From: Auanema rhodensis
Taxonomy: Eukaryota; Nematoda; Chromadorea; Rhabditida; Rhabditidae
Reading direction: 5' to 3'
Length of the DNA: 64,000 nucleotides
Assembly: GCA_964057225.1 (NCBI GenBank)
Contig: CAXKVF010000081.1
Span: forward strand, 124,001 to 188,000
This document shows positions 54,601-64,000 of the stretch, piece after piece. How positions within the stretch are numbered: the first letter of the stretch is position 1; the number at the start of each line of letters is the position of its first letter. Under the pieces are notes generated by a model, which was not told where the DNA came from, made no database searches, and saw nothing but the letters and a program-made list of their open reading frames with translations. The translations under genes and the position numbers were made by a program.

Positions 54601-57600
54601 CGTAAATTTCAAAGTCATGGTTACCATGAAGCAATATCAATAAAAATTTGTTTTTAGACTAATATGGACATGGGGAATCTAATTTTGAAAACCGCATCTC
54701 TTTATCTTTCACGTGAAGCGAGTTACATACCAAGTGCACATCACGTGTACATTTAATTAGCATAAATTAAAGTTCACGTAAATTTCAAAGTCATGGTTAC
54801 CATGAACCAATATCAATAAAAATTTGTTTTTAGACTAATATGGACATGGGGAATCTAATTGTGAAAACCGCATCTCTTTATCTTTCACGTGAAGCGAGTT
54901 ACATACCAAGTGCACATCACGTGTACATTTAATTAGCATAAATTAAAGTTCACGTAAATTTCAAAGTCATGGTTACCATGAAGCAATATCAATAAAAATT
55001 TGTTTTTAGACTAATATGGACATGGGGAATCTAATTTTGAAAACCGCATCTCTTTATCTTTCACGTGAAGCGAGTTACATACCAAGTGCACATCACGTGT
55101 ACATTTAATTAGCATAAATTAAAGTTCACGTAAATTTCAAAGTCATGGTTACCATGAAGCAATATCAATAAAAATTTGTTTTTAGACTAATATGGACATG
55201 GGGAATCTAATTTTGAAAACCGCATCTCTTTATCTTTCACGTGAAGCGAGTTACATACCACGTGCACATCACGTGTACATTTAATTAGCATAAATTAAAG
55301 TTCACGTAAATTTCAAAGTCATGGTTACCATGAACCAATATCAATAAAAATTTGTTTTTAGACTAATATGGACATGGGGAATCTAATTGTGAAAACCGCA
55401 TCTCTTTATCTTTCACGTGAAGCGAGTTACATACCAAGTGCACATCACGTGTACATTTAATTAGCATAAATTAAAGTTCACGTAAATTTCAAAGTCATGG
55501 TTACCATGAAGCAATATCAATAAAAATTTGTTTTTAGACTAATATGGACATGGGGAATCTAATTTTGAAAACCGCATCTCTTTATCTTTCACGTGAAGCG
55601 AGTTACATACCAAGTGCACATCACGTGTACATTTAATTAGCATAAATTAAAGTTCACGTAAATTTCAAAGTCATGGTTACCATGAACCAATATCAATAAA
55701 AATTTGTTTTTAGACTAATATGGACATGGGGAATCTAATTTTGAAAACCGCATCTCTTTATCTTTCACGTGAAGCGAGTTACATACCAAGTGCACATCAC
55801 GTGTTCATTTAATTAGCATAAATTAAAGTTCACGTAAATTTCAAAGTCATGGTTACCATGCACCAATATCAATAAAAATTTGTTTTTAGACTAATATGGA
55901 CATGGGGAATCTAATTTTGAAAACCGCATCTCTTTATCTTTCACGTGAAGCGAGTTACATACCACGTGCACATCACGTGTACATTTAATTAGCATAAATT
56001 AAAGTTCACGTAAATTTCAAAGTCATGGTTACCATGAAGCAATATCAATAAAAATTTGTTTTTAGACTAATATGGACATGGGGAATCTAATTTTGAAAAC
56101 CGCATCTCTTTATCTTTCACGTGAAGCGAGTTACATACCAAGTGCACATCACGTGTACATTTAATTAGCATAAATTAAAGTTCACGTAAATTTCAAAGTC
56201 ATGGTTACCATGAACCAATATCAATAAAAATTTGTTTTTAGACTAATATGGACATGGGGAATCTAATTGTGAAAACCGCATCTCTTTATCTTTCACGTGA
56301 AGCGAGTTACATACCAAGTGCACATCACGTGTACATTTAATTAGCATAAATTAAAGTTCACGTAAATTTCAAAGTCATGGTTACCATGAACCAATATCAA
56401 TAAAAATTTGTTTTTAGACTAATATGGACATGGGGAATCTAATTTTGAAAACCGCATCTCTTTATCTTTCACGTGAAGCGAGTTACATACCAAGTGCACA
56501 TCACGTGTACATTTAATTAGCATAAATTAAAGTTCACGTAAATTTCAAAGTCATGGTTACCATGAACCAATATCAATAAAAATTTGTTTTTAGACTAATA
56601 TGGACATGGGGAATCTAATTTTGAAAACCGCATTTCTTTATCTTTCACGTGAAGCGAGTTACATACCAAGTGCACATCACGTGTACATTTAATTAGCATA
56701 AATTAAAGTTCACGTAAATTTCAAAGTCATGGTTACCATGAAGCAATATCAATAAAAATTTGTTTTTAGACTAATATGGACATGGGGAATCTAATTTTGA
56801 AAACCGCATCTCTTTATCTTTCACGTGAAGCGAGTTACATACCAAGTGCACATCACGTGTACATTTAATTAGCATAAATTAAAGTTCACGTAAATTTCAA
56901 AGTCATGGTTACCATGAACCAATATCAATAAAAATTTGTTTTTAGACTAATATGGACATGGGGAATCTAATTTTGAAAACCGCATCTCTTTATCTTTCAC
57001 GTGAAGCGAGTTACATACCAAGTGCACATCACGTGTACATTTAATTAGCATAAATTAAAGTTCACGTAAATTTCAAAGTCATGGTTACCATGAACCAATA
57101 TCAATAAAAATTTGTTTTTAGACTAATATGGACATGGGGAATCTAATTTTGAAAACCGCATCTCTTTATCTTTCACGTGAAGCGAGTTACATACCAAGTG
57201 CACATCACGTGTACATTTAATTAGCATAAATTAAAGTTCACGTAAATTTCAAAGTCATGGTTACCATGCACCAATATCAATAAAAATTTGTTTTTAGACT
57301 AATATGGACATGGGGAATCTAATTTTGAAAACCGAATCTCTTTATCTTTCACGTGAAGCGAGTTACATACCAAGTGCACATCACGTGTACATTTAATTAG
57401 CATAAATTAAAGTTCACGTAAATTTCAAAGTCATGGTTACCATGAACCAATATCAATAAAAATTTGTTTTTAGACTAATATGGACATGGGGAATCTAATT
57501 TTGAAAACCGCATCTCTTTATCTTTCACGTGAAGCGAGTTACATACCAAGTGCACATCACGTGTACATTTAATTAGCATAAATTAAAGTTCACGTAAATT

Positions 57601-60600
57601 TCAAAGTCATGGTTACCATGAAGCAATATCAATAAAAATTTGTTTTTAGACTAATATGGACATGGGGAATCTAATTTTGAAAACCGCATCTCTTTATCTT
57701 TCACGTGAAGCGAGTTACATACCAAGTGCACATCACGTGTACATTTAATTAGCATAAATTAAAGTTCACGTAAATTTCAAAGTCATGGTTACCATGAAGC
57801 AATATCAATAAAAATTTGTTTTTAGACTAATATGGACATGGGGAATCTAATTTTGAAAACCGCATCTCTTTATCTTTCATGTGAAGCGAGTTACATACCA
57901 AGTGCACATCACGTGTACATTTAATTAGCATAAATTAAAGTTCACGTAAATTTCAAAGTCATGGTTACCATGAACCAATATCAATAAAAATTTGTTTTTA
58001 GACTAATATGGACATGGGGAATCTAATTTTGAAAACCGCATCTCTTTATCTTTCACGTGAAGCGAGTTACATACCAAGTGCACATCACGTGTACATTTAA
58101 TTAGCATAAATTAAAGTTCACGTAAATTTCAAAGTCATGGTTACCATGCACCAATATCAATAAAAATTTGTTTTTAGACTAATATGGACATGGGGAATCT
58201 AATTTTGAAAACCGCATCTCTTTATCTTTCACGTGAAGCGAGTTACATACCAAGTGCATATCACGTGTACATTTAATTAGCATAAATTAAAGTTCACGTA
58301 AATTTCAAAGTCATGGTTACCATGAACCAATATCAATAAAAATTTGTTTTTAGACTAATATGGACATGGGGAATCTAATTTTGAAAACCGCATCTCTTTA
58401 TCTTTCACGTGAAGCGAGTTACATACCAAGTGCACATCACGTGTACATTTAATTAGCATAAATTAAAGTTCACGTAAATTTCAAAGTCATGGTTACCATG
58501 AACCAATATCAATAAAAATTTGTTTTTAGACTAATATGGACATGGGGAATCTAATTTTGAAAACCGCATCTCTTTATCTTTCACGTGAAGCGAGTTACAT
58601 ACCAAGTGCACATCACGTGTACATTTAATTAGCATAAATTAAAGTTCACGTAAATTTCAAAGTCATGGTTACCATGAAGCAATATCAATAAAAATTTGTT
58701 TTTAGACTAATATGGACATGGGGAATCTAATCTTGAAAACCGCATCTCTTTATCTTTCACGTGAAGCGAGTTACATACCAAGTGCACATCACGTGTACAT
58801 TTAATTAGCATAAATTAAAGTTCACGTAAATTTCAAAGTCATGGTTACCATGAACCAATATCAATAAAAATTTGTTTTTAGACTAATATCGACATGGGGA
58901 ATCTAATTTTGAAAACCGCATCTCTTTATCTTTCACGTGAAGCGAGTTACATACCAAGTGCACATCACGTGTACATTTAATTAGCATAAATTAAAGTTCA
59001 CGTAAATTTCAAAGTCATGGTTACCATGCACCAATATCAATAAAAATTTGTTTTTAGACTAATATGGACATGGGGAATCTAATTTTGAAAACCGCATCTC
59101 TTTATCTTTCACGTGAAGCGAGTTACATACCAAGTGCACATCACGTGTACATTTAATTAGCATAAATTAAAGTTCACGTAAATTTCAAAGTCATGGTTAC
59201 CATGAACCAATATCAATAAAAATTTGTTTTTAGACTAATATGGACATGGGGAATCTAATTTTGAAAACCGCATCTCTTTATCTTTCACGTGAAGCGAGTT
59301 ACATACCAAGTGCACATCACGTGTACATTTAATTAGCATAAATTAAAGTTCACGTAAATTTCAAAGTCATGGTTACCATGAACCAATATCAATAAAAATT
59401 TGTTTTTAGACTAATATGGACATGGGGAATATAATTTTGAAAACCGCATCTCTTTATCTTTCACGTGAAGCGAGTTACATACCAAATGCACATCACGTGT
59501 ACATTTAATTAGCATAAATTAAAGTTCACGTAAACTTCAAAGTCATGGTTACCATGAACCAATATCAATAAAAATTTGTTTTTAGACTAATATGGACATA
59601 GGGAATCTAATTTTGAAAACCGCATCTCTTTATCTTTCACGTGAAGCGAGTTACATACCAAGTGCACATCACGTGTACATTTAATTAGCATAAATTAAAG
59701 TTCACGTAAACTTCAAAGTCATGGTTACCATGAAGCAATATCAATAAAAATTTGTTTTTAGACTAATATGGACATGGGGAATCTAATTTTGAAAACCGCA
59801 TCTCTTTATCTTTCACGTGAAGCGAGTTACATACCAAGTGCACATCACGTGTACATTTAATTAGCATAAATTAAAGTTCACGTAAATTTCAAAGTCATGG
59901 TTACCATGAAGCAATATCAATAAAAATTTGTTTTTAGACTAATATGGACATGGGGAATCTAATTTTGAAAACCGCATCTCTTTATCTTTCACGTGAAGCG
60001 AGTTACATACCAAGTGCACATCACGTGTACATTTAATTAGCATAAATTAAAGTTCACGTAAATTTCAAAGTCATGGTTACCATGCACCAATATCAATAAA
60101 AATTTGTTTTTAGACTAATATGGACATGGGGAATCTAGTTTTGAAAACCGCATCTCTTTATCTTTCACGTGAAGCGAGTTACATACCAAGTGCACATCAC
60201 GTGTACATTTAATTAGCATAAATTAAAGTTCACGTAAATTTCAAAGTCATGGTTACCATGAACCAATATCAATAAAAATTTGTTTTTAGACTAATATGGA
60301 CATGGGGAATCTAATTTTGAAAACCGCATCTCTTTATCTTTCACGTGAAGCGAGTTACATACCAAGTGCACATCACGTGTACATTTAATTAGCATAAATT
60401 AAAGTTCACGTAAATTTCAAAGTCATGGTTACCATGAAGCAATATCAATAAAAATTTGTTTTTAGACTAATATGGACATGGGGAATCTAATTTTGAAAAC
60501 CGCATCTCTTTATCTTTCACGTGAAGCGAGTTACATACCAAGTGCACATCACGTGTACATTTAATTAGCATAAATTAAAGTTCACGTAAATTTCAAAGTC

Positions 60601-62479
60601 ATGGTTACCATGAACCCATATCAATAAAAATTTGTTTTTAGACTAATATGGACATGGGGAATCTAATTTTGAAAACCGCATCTCTTTATCTTTCACGTGA
60701 AGCGAGTTACATACCAAGTGCACATCACGTGTACATTTAATTAGCATAAATTAAAGTTCACGTAAATTTCAAAGTCATGGTTACCATGAAGCAATATCAA
60801 TAAAAATTTGTTTTTAGACTAATATGGACATGGGGAATCTAATTTTGAAAACCGCATCTCTTTATCTTTCACGTGGAGCGAGTTACATACCAAGTGCACA
60901 TCACGTGTACATTTAATTAGCATAAATTAAAGTTCACGTAAATTTCAAAGTCATGGTTACCATGAACCAATATCAATAAAAATTTGTTTTTAGACTAATA
61001 TGGACATGGGGAATCTAATTTTGAAAACCGCATCTCTTTATCTTTCACGTGAAGCGAGTTACATACCAAGTGCACATCACGTGTACATTTAATTAGCATA
61101 AATTAAAGTTCACGTAAATTTCAAAGTCATGGTTACCATGAACCAATATCAATAAAAATTTGTTTTTAGACTAATATGGACATGGGGAATCTAATTTTGA
61201 AAACCGCATCTCTTTATCTTTCACGTGAAGCGAGTTACATACCAAGTGCACATCACGTGTACATTCAATTAGCATAAATTAAAGTTCACGTAAATTTCAA
61301 AGTCATGGTTACCATGAAGCAATATCAATAAAAATTTGTTTTTAGACTAATATGGACATGGGGAATCTAATTTTGAAAACCGCATCTCTTTATCTTTCAC
61401 GTGAAGCGAGTTACATACCAAGTGCACATCACGTGTACATTTAATTAGCATAAATTTAAGTTCACGTAAATTTCAAAGTCATGGTTACCATGAACCAATA
61501 TCAATAAAAATTTGTTTTTAGACTAATATGGACATGGGGAATCTAATTTTGAAAACCGCATCTCTTTATCTTTCACGTGAAGCGAGTTACATACCAAGTG
61601 CACATCACGTGTACATTTAATTAGCATAAATTAAAGTTCACGTAAATTTCAAAGTCATGGTTACCATGAACCAATATCAATAAAAATTTGTTTTTAGACT
61701 AATATGGACATGAGGAATCTAATTTTGAAAACCGCATCTCTTTATCTTTCACGTGAAGCGAGTTACATACCAAGTGCACATCACGTGTACATTTAATTAG
61801 CATAAATTAAAGTTCACGTAAATTTCAAAGTCATGGTTACCATGCACCAATATCAATAAAAATTTGTTTTTAGACTAATATGGACATGGGGAATCTAATT
61901 TTGAAAACCGCATCTCTTTATCTTTCACGTGAAGCGAGTTACATACCAAGTGCACATCACGTGTACATTTAATTAGCATAAATTAAAGTTCACGTAAATT
62001 TCAAAGTCATGGTTACCATGAACCAATATCAATAAAAATTTGTTTTTAGACTAATATGGACATGAGGAATCTAATTTTGAAAACCGCATCTCTTTATCTT
62101 TCACGTGAAGCGAGTTACATACCAAGTGCACATCACGTGTACATTTAATTAGCATAAATTAAAGTTCACGTAAATTTCAAAGTCATGGTTACCATGAAGC
62201 AATATCAATAAAAATTTGTTTTTAGACTAATATGGACATGGGGAATCTAATTTTGAAAACCGCATCTCTTTATCTTTCACGTGAAGCGAGTTACATACCA
62301 AGTACACATCACGTGTACATTTAATTAGCATAAATTAAAGTTTACGTAAATTTCAAAGTCATGGTTACCATGCACCAATATCAATAAAAATTTGTTTTTA
62401 AACTAATATGGACATGGGGAATCTAATTTTGAAAACCGCATCTCTTTATCTTTCACGTGAAGCGAGTTACATACCAAGT
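51680..62479 (+). repeat. Mixed AACC/AAGC domain
   Basis: AAGC monomers are frequent. G at 126 (CTAATTGTG) marks monomers at 52976, 54736, 55264 and 56144, at intervals of 10, 3 and 5 monomers. A-to-C at 174 marks two copies 704 bp apart and creates an extra CACGTG at 55259-55264 and 55963-55968. ACGTGTTCATTT occurs near 51755 and 55804. AAAACTGAATC and AAAACCGAATC occur near 54341 and 57333. No single HOR period holds across the stretch and nothing other than satellite is present. Confidence 0.8.
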
Positions 62480-64000
62480 GCACATCACGTGTACATTTAA
62501 TTAGCATAAATTTAAGTTCACGTAAATTTCAAAGTCATGGTTACCATGAACCAATATCAATAAAAATTTGTTTTTAGACTAATATGGACATGGGGAATCT
62601 AATTTTGAAAACCGCATCTCTTTATCTTTCACGTGAAGCGAGTTACATACCAAGTGCACATCACGTGTACATTTAATTAGCATAAATTAAAGTTCACGTA
62701 AATTTCAAAGTCATGGTTACCATGAACCAATATCAATAAAAATTTGTTTTTAGACTAATATGGACATGGGGAATCTAATTTTGAAAACCGCATCTCTTTA
62801 TCTTTCACGTGAAGCGAGTTACATACCAAGTGCACATCACGTGTACATTTAATTAGCATAAATTAAAGTTCACGTAAACTTCAAAGTCATGGTTACCATG
62901 CACCAATATCAATAAAAATTTGTTTTTAGACTAATATGGACATGGGGAATCTAATTTTGAAAACCGCATCTCTTTATCTTTCACGTGAAGCGAGTTACAT
63001 ACCAAGTGCACATCACGTGTACATTTAATTAGCATAAATTAAAGTTCACGTAAATTTCAAAGTCATGGTTACCATGAACCAATATCAATAAAAATTTGTT
63101 TTTAGACTAATATGGACATGGGGAATCTAATTTTGAAAACCGCATCTCTTTATCTTTCACGTGAAGCGAGTTACATACCAAGTGCACATCACGTGTACAT
63201 TTAATTAGCATAAATTAAAGTTCACGTAAATTTCAAAGTCATGGTTACCATGAAGCAATATCAATAAAAATTTGTTTTTAGACTAATATGGACATGGGGA
63301 ATCTAATTTTGAAAACCGCATCTCTTTATCTTTCACGTGAAGCGAGTTACATACCAAGTGCACATCACGTGTACATTTAATTAGCATAAATTAAAGTTCA
63401 CGTAAATTTCAAAGTCATGGTTACCATGAACCAATATCAATAAAAATTTGTTTTTAGACTAATATGGACATGGGGAATCTAATTTTGAAAACCGCATCTC
63501 TTTATCTTTCACGTGAAGCGAGTTACATACCAAGTGCACATCACGTGTACATTTAATTAGCATAAATTGAAGTTCACGTAAATTTCAAAGTCATGGTTAC
63601 CATGAACCAATATCAATAAAAATTTGTTTTTAGACTAATATGGACATGGAGAATCTAATTTTGAAAACTGCATCTCTTTATCTTTCACGTGAAGCGAGTT
63701 ACATACCAAGTGCACATCACGTGTACATTTAATTAGCATAAATTAAAGTTCACGTAAATTTCAAAGTCATGGTTACCATGAAGCAATATCAATAAAAATT
63801 TGTTTTTAGACTAATATGGACATGGGGAATCTAATTTTGAAAACCGCATCTCTTTATCTTTCACGTGAAGCGAGTTACATACCAAGTGCACATCACGTGT
63901 ACATTTAATTAGCATAAATTAAAGTTCACGTAAATTTCAAAGTCATGGTTACCATGAACCAATATCAATAAAAATTTGTTTTTAGACTAATATGGACATG
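62480..64000 (+). repeat. Long-range duplicate block, right copy, cut by the window edge
   Basis: T at 34 (62513), AAACTTC with CACC (monomer 62832), AAGC (63184), and the G34-A115-T134 triple (monomer 63536) repeat the order of 50160-51679 exactly 70 monomers later. The match runs to the last base of the window, so its full length is unknown. The monomer just to the left (62304) has private changes (AGTACACATC, TTTACGTAAA, TTTAAACTAAT) that the left copy lacks. Confidence 0.88.
63888..64000 (+). repeat. Partial monomer at the window edge
   Basis: These are sites 1-113 of an AACC copy, ending at GGACATG. It is the 364th monomer start and is cut only by the window, not by a biological boundary. 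Confidence 0.97.

Larger units (their letters stand above)
1..64000 (+). repeat. Tandem satellite array, 176-bp monomer, 363 full copies
   Basis: The sequence GCACATCACGTG recurs at 1, 177, 353 and so on every 176 bases to the end of the window, always in the same orientation. Before 17537 monomer starts fall at 1+176n; after it they fall at exact multiples of 176, so the net length change over 64 kb is one base. No inserted element, inversion or unique spacer is visible. Copies differ by a few substitutions each. The consensus has 30 C and 26 G in 176 bases (31.8% G+C). The monomer length is close to one nucleosome plus linker, as in many centromeric satellites. Centromeric, pericentromeric or subtelomeric location cannot be told from the sequence, and I do not recognise the family. 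Both array edges lie outside the window. Confidence 0.99.

Noticed and set aside
1-64000. CRISPR array
   Set aside because: The repeats are 176 bp and directly joined with no unique spacers. Variation is scattered substitution, not repeat plus spacer.
1-64000. CENP-B box in the monomer
   Set aside because: No match to the core TTCG....A..CGGG on either strand. The consensus contains neither TTCG nor CGAA.
1-64000. Retrotransposon, LTR or DNA transposon insertions
   Set aside because: The monomer phase is unbroken apart from one base. No non-satellite sequence or target-site duplication is present.
1-64000. Telomeric or subtelomeric repeat
   Set aside because: No run of TTAGGG, TTTAGGG or a similar short motif was seen. 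A subtelomeric position cannot be excluded but has no support here.
1-64000. Assignment to a known plant or animal centromere satellite family
   Set aside because: The 176-bp length resembles several families, but I do not recognise this consensus, and length alone is not evidence. A search of the consensus against satellite databases would decide.

Overview
The whole 64,000-base window is one uninterrupted head-to-tail satellite DNA array. There is no gene, RNA gene, transposon, CRISPR array, telomere repeat or unique sequence in it. The unit is 176 bp, all copies lie in the same orientation, and the consensus is about 32% G+C. Counting from base 1 there are 363 complete monomers (362 of 176 bp, one of 175 bp) and a final 113-bp partial copy at 63888-64000. 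The phase shows a single net length change in 64 kb, a one-base deletion in a G run at 17537-17539. All other variation I saw is base substitution. An AT-rich, nucleosome-sized monomer in a long homogeneous array organised in higher-order repeats (HORs) is typical of centromeric or pericentromeric satellites of multicellular eukaryotes (plant or animal). I do not recognise the family, so species and chromosomal position stay open.

Monomer anatomy (position 1 = first G of GCACATCACG): three CACGT(G) motifs at 151-156, 7-12 and 40-44, spaced 32 and 33 bp across the monomer junction; a bulged dyad at 8-44; a near-perfect 13-bp dyad at 57-69; an A-tract/T-tract dyad at 82-97; a 10-bp perfect palindrome at 149-158. 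The main subtype-defining sites are 70 and 72, just after the 13-bp dyad, giving CACC, AACC and AAGC subtypes. Other informative sites are 17, 23, 30, 34, 48, 98, 102, 108, 114-116, 121-126, 139-141 and 173.

Layout by HOR domain: 1-9504, 4-monomer spacing (704 bp) with dimer and 12-monomer blocks and no AAGC subtype; 9505-17599, 5-, 11- and 15-monomer blocks marked by an A-to-G change at site 102; 17600-23231, weakly ordered; 23232-27279, 5-mer HOR (880 bp) with one internally shortened copy; 27280-29567, weakly ordered; 29568-32911, 4-mer then 5-mer HOR; 33792-38015, tandem 12-mer duplication (2112 bp) leading into a 4-mer HOR to 39071; 39072-44351, mixed; 44352-49807, 15-mer duplication (2640 bp) with a nested 5-mer duplication; 50160-51679 repeated at 62480-64000, exactly 70 monomers (12,320 bp) away; 51680-62479, mixed AACC/AAGC.

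The changing HOR register fits repeated local unequal exchange or replication slippage in whole-monomer steps, plus at least one longer-range copying event. The only open reading frames of any length are 60-codon minus-strand frames that exist because one subtype lost a stop codon; they are not genes. I saw no undescribed gene system. The points of interest are the monomer's internal symmetry, an exact match to the yeast CDEI centromere consensus, the near absence of indels, the undepleted CpG content and the layered HOR history. Coordinates, offsets and variant positions were worked out by eye; overall identities were not computed.
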